Shown in pieces: positions 5,864 through 13,235 of a stretch of 22,353 nucleotides of DNA. Under the pieces are notes generated by a model. The model did no database searches. It was not told the DNA's origin and worked only from the letters and a program-made list of their open reading frames with translations. The position numbers and the translations under genes are program-made. Origin of the DNA: a virus; IMG/VR virus record IMGVR_UViG_3300023198_001654, positions 1-22,353 of that record. One strand, written 5' to 3'. Position 1 is the first letter of the stretch, and each line of letters starts with the position of its first letter.

Positions 5864-6226
5864 TTGTCTACAATCTACAATGGATATACTCATAAATTTA
5901 CTATTTTTAGCACTGAACCAGTTGAGTGCTATTTAAAAGTAGGTTTAGTCGGGGTTGATCACTGGTTTAAATTTCCTCATCTTTCAATCGGAGATATTTG
6001 TTATTTAGATTTAACCGTTTCAAAACAAATTGAAGAGTTACGAATTTATGAAGTGTTATTTGAAGTTGCAAACAAGATTTTCGAGTGTGGTGGTAACATT
6101 AAAAATGTCTGTAGTGTGATGAAATCGCAACAAATTTTCCCTCGTGGTTCAACAAGCAATAAATCAATTCCAATATGTAGTTCCATCGTGGATTATGTTG
6201 CCAAATATTTAGAGGCAAAAACATGA
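5864..6226 (+). CDS. Hypothetical protein (120 aa, TTG start)
   Basis: The start is TTG at 5864, supported by AAGGAA 7 nt upstream and by immediate adjacency to the previous stop. The product is about 120 aa, not recognised. The first half looks beta-rich (HKFTIFSTEPVECYLKVGLVG, then DICYLDLTV). The second half is helical (EVLFEVANKIFECGGNIKNVCSVM) and the C-terminus is YVAKYLEAKT. It overlaps the next gene by ATGA. No signal peptide or transmembrane segment is visible. Confidence 0.6.
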   Translation: MSTIYNGYTHKFTIFSTEPVECYLKVGLVGVDHWFKFPHLSIGDICYLDLTVSKQIEELRIYEVLFEVANKIFECGGNIKNVCSVMKSQQIFPRGSTSNKSIPICSSIVDYVAKYLEAKT

Positions 6227-6390
6227 AATTTTCCGTGATTCAAGATGATGGAAAAATAAGATGCTTTGAGACAAAAAAAGAGGCCATTGCATATGCTAAA
6301 AAAATGAATGCTAGAACTTATGATATGTTTGGTCAGGTGATTTATGGACAATTGTTTTTTAACATGAGGAGAAAAACCAATGGAATGTAA
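6223..6390 (+). CDS. Small hypothetical protein (55 aa)
   Basis: ATG at 6223 overlaps the previous stop as ATGA. The reading frame gives a 55-residue product beginning MKFSVIQDDGKIRCF and ending RRKTNGM, with TAA at 6388-6390. The layout is a beta-hairpin followed by a helix (TKKEAIAYAKKMNA) and another strand (YDMFGQVIYGQLFF), a common shape for tiny phage proteins. No family is recognised. The evidence is the clean coupling to both neighbours. Confidence 0.55.
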   Translation: MKFSVIQDDGKIRCFETKKEAIAYAKKMNARTYDMFGQVIYGQLFFNMRRKTNGM

Positions 6391-6562
6391 AATAGAATTT
6401 AAATGTTTTGCACACAAAAATGCTTGCAAACATGAAGATGGAGATTGGCCTTGTTCATGGAATAAAGACAGAGGACATTGTACAAACCCAGACGTCCAGC
6501 TTGATGCAATTGAAAAAGCATTTAAAAAACTGGTCGTTTTGTTTGGAATAAAGAAAAAATAA
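6380..6562 (+). CDS. Cysteine-rich small protein (60 aa)
   Basis: ATG at 6380 has AGGAG at 6367-6371, an 8-nt spacing, and overlaps the previous gene by 11 bp. The 60-residue product has five cysteines at 3, 9, 16, 25 and 34, plus His residues (AHKN, CKHED, RGHC) in its first 35 residues, followed by a basic amphipathic helix ending GIKKK. The spacing could hold a small zinc site, but it does not match a motif I can name. The function is unknown. Confidence 0.6.
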   Translation: MECKIEFKCFAHKNACKHEDGDWPCSWNKDRGHCTNPDVQLDAIEKAFKKLVVLFGIKKK

Positions 6563-6623
6563 AAAATAGTGGAAATGTGTGTCACATAGAAACTGATCAA
6601 GAGTGGTCTTTTGAAGAGATCAA

Positions 6624-6890
6624 ATGATTGACCAATACCAATTCGAAGAACGAATTTGCATCTGCCTTGAATCCGGTATGTCACAAGCGGACGCTGAGAG
6701 AGTCGCAGCTAAGGAGTTTTTTGCCTCCTGTAATCTTCCAAACGCAGAAGACAAAAAAGATGCCGTTAGAATGGGTTGGTCAAAACTGAAAATGTTTAGA
6801 ACTATGAACCAGGAAGGATTGAAGAATTGGAATATAGCTGAAGAATCTCACCTAAAAGCGGCGAGTGGTGTCACAAGCGAAATCCATTAA
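6624..6890 (+). CDS. Small hypothetical protein (88 aa), last gene of the + strand block
   Basis: An 88-residue product starting MIDQYQFEERICICLESGMS. A 61-bp gap precedes it, with GAAGAGA upstream of the ATG. The sequence QADAERVAAKEFFASC, followed later by DAVRMGWSKLKMF, looks mainly helical. No family is recognised. It ends 13 bp before the stop of the convergent tail fibre gene, so it marks the boundary between the early and late blocks. Confidence 0.55.
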   Translation: MIDQYQFEERICICLESGMSQADAERVAAKEFFASCNLPNAEDKKDAVRMGWSKLKMFRTMNQEGLKNWNIAEESHLKAASGVTSEIH

Positions 6891-6891
6891 T

Positions 6892-6915
6892 CTGTTTATT
6901 TCTTCATCTAAACAG
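6892..6915. terminator. Weak hairpin at the convergent boundary
   Basis: CTGTTTA (6892-6898) pairs perfectly with TAAACAG (6909-6915) across a 10-nt loop, between and partly inside the convergent 3' ends. The stem is short and AT-rich with no strong T-run on either side, so termination activity is uncertain. It is the only candidate I see here. Confidence 0.3.
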
Positions 6916-8292
6916 GGCTCTTCTGAGCCGTGCTATTTCTGTATTTCGTCCAGAAATTGACAGATAAACATTGCTCCAAATGGAATCCCCATCAGATGCT
7001 AAATAGATACTATCTAAAAATATTGTTGCTGTCCTGTAAATATCGTCGGCCTTAAACCCCTTGATGAAATTTTCGCCATCAGAATACGATTCCGTAGTGT
7101 TTGATACAGTGGTATAATATCCTGCAATATTCACCCCATCTAGACGATAAAACATCAAAATATCATTTGTTGAACCTTGACGCTCGCGAGTTCCCATTGC
7201 CCAAAAATTCACCCCGTCTGAACAAACATGACCTAGGTTCTCAATGATATCGGGATTGCTTGTTTGAAAATGTGCTGTGTATCCCTGAATGGTAGTGAGT
7301 TTTGAAAAGATATTTGATCCATCTCGATATGTGACAACCACGGTTTCACCACAAACCGCTATTCCCCCTATTTCCGAAGCCGAAATGGACACTGGATATG
7401 TACTTGGTAGCCATGTCCAACCACAACCAGTTACACCAGGCGATGCTATACTCATAGAACTCACTACTACGTCAGAACCATTGTAAATCAGCATGAAAAT
7501 ATATTGACCATTTGAACATGCTCTATAAATTTGTCCATTAGTAGTCGATGCAACATCACCAGACCCAACCCCATCAATCGTGCCATCACTTGCATCCACA
7601 ATTGTAATCGCGGCATCAGAACCAGAATCAATATCAACCCATGGACATTGCACAAAAACCTTAGTAGCTGATGCCATTCTGATTTTTGCTTGTTCAACAT
7701 CAAACGATTGCTCATATACATGCAATTGCACGGCACCAGACCAACCGCTTTTTACTGTCCAACCATCCGTATTATATGCGCAAATCCAGTATTCATCTGG
7801 TGTGCCTGATACCTTATACAACACATATACAGATTCTCCATCTCCACATGCTGATAAGATAGTGCCGCTTATGCCCAAATCAGTCAGTTCTACATCTTCG
7901 GAGAATGCCATATTGTCAATATCATAAATTGTTAGTCTACTCTGACCTTTGACGGTTAATATCACATTTTTGCTATTTATCTTTGTGTAAACAAAATCAT
8001 TATTGGTACCACCTAGTGTTGATGCAACTGGATCAATTATATTTGTGTCGTCATACGGAGCATGAGAAGAGGAGTCGAATACACCTAATACATGGGCTGA
8101 GGACACCACACCACTACCTTGCCCAAAATTAATTATCTCATTAATTTTATTATCAGATCGGTTGAAAGCCTTATTAAATCGCTTGTATTTAACCCATTCA
8201 TCTACCCAACCATTTTCTACCCATGCTTCAAATGTTGAGTCAGCCTCGATTGAACCAGTGTCACCAAGTGGGGTTAGTCTATTAACGGCCAT
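6904..8292 (-). CDS. Putative tail fibre / receptor-binding protein with beta-propeller-like repeats
   Basis: The last gene of the tail operon, starting at an ATG with GGAGGT 7 nt upstream, the strongest site in the block. The 462-aa product has an N-terminal segment (residues 1-55, rich in Trp and charge: FEAWVENGWVDEWVKYKRFN) that probably docks onto the baseplate. From about residue 145 a motif of the form C/S-D/N-G-x3-hydrophobic run recurs at roughly 50-residue spacing, near 150, 207, 260, 312, 358, 405 and 433 (ACGDGESVYVLY, ACSNGQYIFMLIY, VCSDGVNFWAMG, LASDGDSIWSN). This suits a seven-bladed propeller. Its position directly after the DUF2612 baseplate gene supports a fibre or tip adhesin. 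The fold and receptor role are inferred. Confidence 0.65.
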   Translation of the reverse strand: MAVNRLTPLGDTGSIEADSTFEAWVENGWVDEWVKYKRFNKAFNRSDNKINEIINFGQGSGVVSSAHVLGVFDSSSHAPYDDTNIIDPVASTLGGTNNDFVYTKINSKNVILTVKGQSRLTIYDIDNMAFSEDVELTDLGISGTILSACGDGESVYVLYKVSGTPDEYWICAYNTDGWTVKSGWSGAVQLHVYEQSFDVEQAKIRMASATKVFVQCPWVDIDSGSDAAITIVDASDGTIDGVGSGDVASTTNGQIYRACSNGQYIFMLIYNGSDVVVSSMSIASPGVTGCGWTWLPSTYPVSISASEIGGIAVCGETVVVTYRDGSNIFSKLTTIQGYTAHFQTSNPDIIENLGHVCSDGVNFWAMGTRERQGSTNDILMFYRLDGVNIAGYYTTVSNTTESYSDGENFIKGFKADDIYRTATIFLDSIYLASDGDSIWSNVYLSISGRNTEIARLRRALFR

Positions 8293-8295
8293 TTT

Positions 8296-8925
8296 TTAAA
8301 CCTCCGGGTCGGATATGGTTTGTGTTTTGATACTTACATGTATTCCAGCTGGTCGAAACCCACGATTTTCAATATGGTCACGTACCAACAGTGATAAATC
8401 ACCATAATTGGAAGGTTCAATTTCGCAGGTTCTTACACCCTCATTTAATTTTGACCTGACTTCAAATTGTAGCAAATATGAATACATGATTTCAGGTGTG
8501 GCTTTTTCCCTAAATGTTGAGGCCTTTGCTCTGATATAAAGCCGAAAATCAGCATCAGAAATATAGGTTCCTGGATATGCCTTGGATAGGCATCCATCGT
8601 CTGCACTCAAATACCCACCCTCTGTCAGATCATCAGTAGCAAGACCATGATGATTATCAATATCATCAGCGGCCTCTTCATCTCGACAGAGGCGAAAAAT
8701 ATCTATTTCCTGAGCTGGGGGACGAATTACTCCAATCCAGCTTGCCATGCCATCCAGCATTGGCCCCTCAGCATCGTCAATGCTGAGATTGGCCAATATC
8801 CAATCAACTGCATCATTGGTGTCCTGTAACGGATCGGACAGTATTTCAAGCAGTTTTAAAATTATTGGAGAATGTCGATATTTGGCGAGTATGTTGCCAA
8901 ACATGTTTTGATATACATTAGACAT
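8296..8925 (-). CDS. Baseplate protein, DUF2612-like (tail protein I/gp48 position)
   Basis: A 209-aa protein located right after baseplate J and before the fibre, the normal place for the wedge-tip protein that links the baseplate to fibres. The pattern ILKLLEILSDPLQDTNDAVDWI, then NLSIDDAEGPMLDGMASWIGVIRPP, matches DUF2612 (helices followed by the A-x-G-x-x-L-D-x-x-G-x-x-x-G-V-x-R motif). DADFRLYIRAKASTF resembles the later conserved part. It overlaps the baseplate J gene by 8 bp. Confidence 0.8.
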   Translation of the reverse strand: MSNVYQNMFGNILAKYRHSPIILKLLEILSDPLQDTNDAVDWILANLSIDDAEGPMLDGMASWIGVIRPPAQEIDIFRLCRDEEAADDIDNHHGLATDDLTEGGYLSADDGCLSKAYPGTYISDADFRLYIRAKASTFREKATPEIMYSYLLQFEVRSKLNEGVRTCEIEPSNYGDLSLLVRDHIENRGFRPAGIHVSIKTQTISDPEV

Positions 8926-10096
8926 GGGATATTGTAATATTTGAAGAAATTATAAAGCCGTCTGCATCCCTTACTACATCAAGAGATGCCCGCTGTGTAT
9001 TGGCCATTACCAAATCAACTACTCCAGTTGGTGATGGTGATAAGCCTATATAAAGCGTGCTTATGATCGCACCTGGAACAGCATAGACACCAGCTGGCAT
9101 TTTCAAATATAAAACATCATCGCCAAGATTGTTGCCATCAAATGTCCCCAGGGCATCAAACGCCTCTTTTATCTGCAAATCGCCATCTGATGGATATAAA
9201 TCAGTGGTTTCGATTAAGATATCGATATACACGTCTACATTTGCACCCCTCGTAAATTTCATGGTGCGGTTTTGTTTTAGTGTTGACGAATATACATCAA
9301 CCGAGGTAGTGCCTTCCAAAATAGGACCAACGCCGATAGTGATCTGCGGGTCCATGGCTGTGGCTATATCAGCATCAGCACCACCAATCACATAGACGTT
9401 AACAGCATCCAAATCATAGTCTTCTACAGTGAGCACAGCGGACACACCAGCCACCGCGCCGACTGCTTCTGATATACTGGCAGCATCTCGTTCCCCAGAT
9501 GTTGCAACCGCCGTGTCATGTCTCAGTTTGAATTCTGCATCTGATTCGATCAATCTGCCAGGAATTGCCGCCGCAGCATTGGTGACCGCTGTTATCCCAT
9601 CCACTGAATTTACAATTGTATTAATTTCGGCCGCCGCAGCATTGTTTGCGCCATATTTTGTGCATGTTATATCAACGTCGTCAGTTCCTGAGCCTGAAAA
9701 AACAAGCTCCTCATCGGTCTCCCAGTAAACGTTAGCCTCGGTTTTTACCGTTGTACCAGCTGGTATGGTTGCAGCCTTCGACGCTGTAAATGTAACTGTT
9801 GCCGTACTGAATGCCGCTGATTGTCTGAAGAGACCGATAAGCTCAAGGATATTAGCCAGTGGAACACCGGAATTATTGTTAACTGATATCGCATCATAAA
9901 TCGCTTGTATTTTTTCGTTTGCCGAGTCAGATTCATGTGCCATTTGACCAAGTAAATGTCCAATAGCTTCTTTTTCATCGGTAGACACCGATGTTCCCTT
10001 CCACTCAACTACTAGCTCAACCATTCGGGCGAGAATCTCAGCATTGCGATTCATGCTCATACCGGTTTCATCATATGTACTCAATGGTGTTGTCAT
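8918..10096 (-). CDS. Baseplate J-like protein (gp47 family)
   Basis: A baseplate wedge component that with gp25/gp46-type proteins forms the ring around the hub. I choose the ATG at 10096, which overlaps the upstream stop as ATGA. A TTG 36 bases earlier is possible but weaker. The 392-aa product shows baseplate J signatures: FTASKAATIPAGTTVKTEANVYWET, GANNAAAAEINTI, then IPGRLIESDAEFKLRH, the G-E-R-D-A segment and AVGAVAGVSAVLTVED. The length is typical. The following beta-rich half ends in VVRDADGFIISSNITI. Confidence 0.88.
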   Translation of the reverse strand: MTTPLSTYDETGMSMNRNAEILARMVELVVEWKGTSVSTDEKEAIGHLLGQMAHESDSANEKIQAIYDAISVNNNSGVPLANILELIGLFRQSAAFSTATVTFTASKAATIPAGTTVKTEANVYWETDEELVFSGSGTDDVDITCTKYGANNAAAAEINTIVNSVDGITAVTNAAAAIPGRLIESDAEFKLRHDTAVATSGERDAASISEAVGAVAGVSAVLTVEDYDLDAVNVYVIGGADADIATAMDPQITIGVGPILEGTTSVDVYSSTLKQNRTMKFTRGANVDVYIDILIETTDLYPSDGDLQIKEAFDALGTFDGNNLGDDVLYLKMPAGVYAVPGAIISTLYIGLSPSPTGVVDLVMANTQRASLDVVRDADGFIISSNITISHV

Positions 10097-10485
10097 AGTT
10101 GTACCGTTTCCCCAAATGTCAATTCTCCCCAATCAGAATCAACTTTGAAATTTAATTGTAATTCTCTTCCCACTTGTTCACAGAACCAATACGTTATTTT
10201 AGATATTCCAGGAGTCGAAAAAATAACACGCTTGAACTCGAGTTCTGTTTCACTTTTCGATCTAGAAGAATTAAATACAATATCTTCATACTGCAGCCCA
10301 GCGGTTGGGTCAGCGTTAGTGTCTATAAGGGGATTTGCTATAGCTTCATTTCTTCCCAGTAATATCCGTTCTTTCATCTGCACCGCAGCGGCCTCACCGT
10401 TTTCAGACATTTCAATTTTGCCATCCTCAAGCGAGAGGTCCTCATCACCAGCTGAATTTTTGACTATCTTGAATACTATCGCCAT
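10093..10485 (-). CDS. Baseplate wedge protein, gp46/gp25-like
   Basis: A 130-aa protein between the spike and baseplate J, the usual slot of the small wedge protein (Mu gp46 or T4 gp25 type). The sequence begins MAIVFKIVKNSAGDEDLSLE, then KERILLGRNEAIANPLID and GLQYEDIVFN, which fits the family pattern of a substrate-like beta-hairpin, a helix with R/L-G-R, and a GLxY segment. It starts at TAATG overlapping the spike stop. The exact family name is uncertain, but position and shape agree. Confidence 0.75.
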   Translation of the reverse strand: MAIVFKIVKNSAGDEDLSLEDGKIEMSENGEAAAVQMKERILLGRNEAIANPLIDTNADPTAGLQYEDIVFNSSRSKSETELEFKRVIFSTPGISKITYWFCEQVGRELQLNFKVDSDWGELTFGETVQL

Positions 10486-11372
10486 TATGGTACCCTGACA
10501 TCTGTAATTTTAGCACTATCCATTGATGCCGCAGGTGGCGTACCAGCTGAAACCGTTGGGGCAATTACACCCACCGCTGGCCCAACTCCGATAGTTGCTG
10601 TTGTTATATGGATATGTGCGTTGTAAACAGTTACAAGAGCATTTAACTCATTTTTTAGTGTATCAAAGGCTGTTTTCATAGCTGTAAATTGTACAGCCCA
10701 ATCCGTCCCATCTTGCACAACCGTTTCTGTTGCAGAAGTAATGATGTTGCCATCTGCAGTTACAGTAACATCCCCACCGGTACTTTCTGCTGATATATCA
10801 CCCTCACAATCGAGGGTAACATTTCCATCTAGATCCACAACAAGAGAGGCTTTTCCATCGTTAACGTTTACCGTTACCGACTCATCATCTAAGACCGATA
10901 TTTCTGTCAATCCAGTCCGAGTCCTAAGTGATATTCTATCGGTTTTTATCGGCTCGACCATAAGGCCATTGTCGCCATCCTCTTTTAGATTTAAAAGCGA
11001 TGGTTCGAAAATAGCGTCCCTTAGGGTTTGACATCTGACATCTGTTGGTACAGTACCACCGGCGGCTTTCCAGTCGTCAATATCTCTATCACTTATATGC
11101 AAATAACCATATGTTCCAACCGTAGGAGCAACGGTGCACCAAACTTTTCCAGACCCATATTGTCTTACGATAACCTCAGTTAATAACGGCAATTCAACAT
11201 CGGCAATATTTTCAGAATCCGTCGTGCGAAAAGTGTTTCTCACGGGCTGCAATTTTACCAAATTATTGGTATCGTCATATTCTGTAACTTTAACAATAAC
11301 ATGTGTTCTCAACTCATATTTTTTTGCATCAAAAATCTGAGTTGACATTTCCATCACATCCCTGGCATCCAT
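10485..11372 (-). CDS. Baseplate spike protein, Gp138-like
   Basis: The central spike that caps the tail tube and pierces the envelope. The N-terminal ~120 residues resemble the Gp138 OB-fold domain (HVIVKVTEYDDTNNLVKLQPV, then ELPLLTEVIVRQYGSG and the GTYGYLHISDRDIDDW element). Residues ~165-215 are a repetitive beta stretch (VNVNDGKASLVVDLDGNVTL, ADGNIITSATETV), as in triple-stranded spike shafts. The C-terminus holds YNAHIHITTA, a His-x-His segment of the kind used to bind metal at spike tips. A good AGGG site stands 7 nt before the ATG. The product is 295 aa. Confidence 0.8.
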   Translation of the reverse strand: MDARDVMEMSTQIFDAKKYELRTHVIVKVTEYDDTNNLVKLQPVRNTFRTTDSENIADVELPLLTEVIVRQYGSGKVWCTVAPTVGTYGYLHISDRDIDDWKAAGGTVPTDVRCQTLRDAIFEPSLLNLKEDGDNGLMVEPIKTDRISLRTRTGLTEISVLDDESVTVNVNDGKASLVVDLDGNVTLDCEGDISAESTGGDVTVTADGNIITSATETVVQDGTDWAVQFTAMKTAFDTLKNELNALVTVYNAHIHITTATIGVGPAVGVIAPTVSAGTPPAASMDSAKITDVRVP

Positions 11373-12359
11373 TTAGTTACCCTCAAATATGTCGGCTTGT
11401 ATTGATGTTATGATACCATTGTGATTGTCACCTCGATGGTCAATTCTCTGTGTGCGATAATAAGAGCTATCTCCCTCAATGCTCACGATTGTATCAGGTT
11501 GTAAATTTGGTAACCCCAGTATTTCTATTGATCTCCCCCTTATATCCGTATCAACTGCGTCAACTTTCACCACAACTTTGTTTTTATCCATGGCATTTTT
11601 TTTTGAAAGTTTTTTTACTTTGCCCTTGTTGATAGTGAAATTATTTGCCGCTGCCGCTGCCGCTGCATTGTTAAGACTTTGGGTGTACCATAGATTTCTT
11701 ACATCTCGCCTAGTGGTTGGCTGTGGTTGCTGTGTCAAAAAACTATCTTTTATTTCAACCACTGTCGAAACAGGTGGCTCAAAAACCGACGATATAAAAA
11801 GCACTCCATCAACTATATACGCAAACATACCAGCTATCTTGAGCAGTGTTTGCAAATTCAAAAAAGCTGGTCCAGTAAAAGATGCTGCCGATTGGATGTT
11901 CATGTCAGGGATATTTCCCTTTTGAATAGGTAGTCCGATTGCTTCTACCATCGCATCAACAATCAACGAAAATGCTGTGCCACTTTCATAATTCAATTTG
12001 ATATATTTATCCCGCGAATGGAATCTCTGGCTTTCGCAAATGAGATTTGTAACACTCCCCGGATGCTCTTCTGTCGTATACGTGTTGGCTATTTCTCCAA
12101 CGAAACATGATGTCAGTTTTAATTCCCCATGCATATTGAAAAACACTTCAATATTCGGGGCGCCGCCAGCCGACAAAACTGAAATGGTATCATCGTTTAG
12201 GTTGTAAATTCTTACAACGGCCTGATTAGGCTCTCCATTGAGATCTTTTGTAATCTCAATATCGATATCTAGTCTAACTTCTTCTTCGGCCGAATCCCAT
12301 ACATCATCAAAAATCGTTTCGACTCTGACACGAATTTCTGGATTTATTGCATTTACCAT
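11373..12359 (-). CDS. Baseplate hub protein (gp27/gp44-type)
   Basis: A 328-aa protein directly upstream of the spike. Its N-terminal beta domain (VRLDIDIEITKDLNGEPNQA, then VVRIYNLNDDTI, EVFFNMHG, FVGEIANTYTTEEHPGS) matches tail hub proteins that join the tube to the spike. A low-complexity stretch LNNAAAAAAANN, encoded by alternating GCA/GCG codons, lies near residue 235 and is probably a flexible loop. The C-terminal half (RGRSIEILGLPNLQPDTIVSI, then TSIQADIFEG) resembles the late-control-D-type end. The stop and the spike start abut. Confidence 0.8.
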   Translation of the reverse strand: MVNAINPEIRVRVETIFDDVWDSAEEEVRLDIDIEITKDLNGEPNQAVVRIYNLNDDTISVLSAGGAPNIEVFFNMHGELKLTSCFVGEIANTYTTEEHPGSVTNLICESQRFHSRDKYIKLNYESGTAFSLIVDAMVEAIGLPIQKGNIPDMNIQSAASFTGPAFLNLQTLLKIAGMFAYIVDGVLFISSVFEPPVSTVVEIKDSFLTQQPQPTTRRDVRNLWYTQSLNNAAAAAAANNFTINKGKVKKLSKKNAMDKNKVVVKVDAVDTDIRGRSIEILGLPNLQPDTIVSIEGDSSYYRTQRIDHRGDNHNGIITSIQADIFEGN

Positions 12360-12363
12360 TATC

Positions 12364-12690
12364 TTATGTTGTCAGCGGATAATATCTCAGACGCCAGCGA
12401 TCCCCCATGCCTTCGTATGTTGGATCATCGTATGTTCCAGAGGTGTCTTCCACCCATAGCTCTCCCAATATATTTTGATACCCATGAGATCCCAAAATAT
12501 CCCTCCCCTGCAATAATGCCTGGCCTTCAACCGATACAGAGGAATCATCCATAGAGGTCAGATCTATCATCCATTTTCCCGTGGTGATATTATATCTGAT
12601 CCATATATCATATTGAATACCATCTAATACTTTGTATCCGGCTTGTGAGGGCACTTTTGGTAAAATATTGAATTCAATATAATTGGGCAT
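12364..12690 (-). CDS. Baseplate plug protein (Pam3 plug-like)
   Basis: A 108-aa protein with the pattern EFNILPKVPSQAGYKVLDG, IQYDIWIRYN, GKWMIDL, then LLQGRDILG and WRLRYYPL. This matches the small beta-barrel plug found under the tail tube of simple contractile-tail phages such as Pam3. It starts at TGATG overlapping the Dit-like gene. The family call rests on recognisable residues and on the position between the Dit-like and hub genes. Confidence 0.75.
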   Translation of the reverse strand: MPNYIEFNILPKVPSQAGYKVLDGIQYDIWIRYNITTGKWMIDLTSMDDSSVSVEGQALLQGRDILGSHGYQNILGELWVEDTSGTYDDPTYEGMGDRWRLRYYPLTT

Positions 12691-13235
12691 CAGAAACTAC
12701 CTACATATACAGTGGCCGCCTTTTTTGCATCAGCCAAATCAACAGATGTTGCTCCACTTTGTATTCCAAATTTTACCAAACGTACTGTCCCTATCCATCC
12801 CTCCCAATCTTCTTCTGCATTATATTTTGGGTCAATCATTTCAATCGCATAAATTGGAGGGAACCCTTGTTCATGAGTTGTAAAAGATATGATTTTTTTC
12901 TCGTTGAAATCTGAATATATTTGATCCTTCTTCTCAACCCATGTCTCTGTCAATGATTCCACGTCACCATTAATTGCTGCCCCAACCAAACCCTCTGGAC
13001 TGTAGTCAGGGTTTGCAAGTACGATATCCATCTCGATTTCATCTGGTGTATCAATAATGCCCTTAGACACAGAATAACCAGCCTGTACAGGCCTCCTTGT
13101 GATATCTTTTCTCACAGGCATGCGAAGCTCTCCCAACGCGCTTACAATAACATCACCTATCATGATCTGTTGTACACCGATGGTGCCATCTCTCATCCCG
13201 GCAATTGCATCTGCTAAATTTGTTGGTATGGTCAT
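12690..13235 (-). CDS. Dit-like baseplate protein
   Basis: A 181-aa protein that follows the tape measure, where distal tail/Dit proteins occur. The stretch RRPVQAGYSVSKGIIDTPDE with IEMDIVLANPDY matches the Dit-like N-terminal consensus (P-V-x-x-G-Y-x-V-x-x-x-I-x-x-x-P). The C-terminal half carries ISFTTHEQGFPPIYAIEMID and a final KAATVYVG. It starts with TGATG overlapping the tape measure stop. It likely forms the ring that joins the tube to the baseplate. Confidence 0.7.
   Translation of the reverse strand: MTIPTNLADAIAGMRDGTIGVQQIMIGDVIVSALGELRMPVRKDITRRPVQAGYSVSKGIIDTPDEIEMDIVLANPDYSPEGLVGAAINGDVESLTETWVEKKDQIYSDFNEKKIISFTTHEQGFPPIYAIEMIDPKYNAEEDWEGWIGTVRLVKFGIQSGATSVDLADAKKAATVYVGSF

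Noticed and set aside
11647-11667. GCC/GCT triplet repeat encoding seven Ala in the hub gene
   Set aside because: Short and easily explained as a flexible loop; noted with the hub gene but not reported as a finding.
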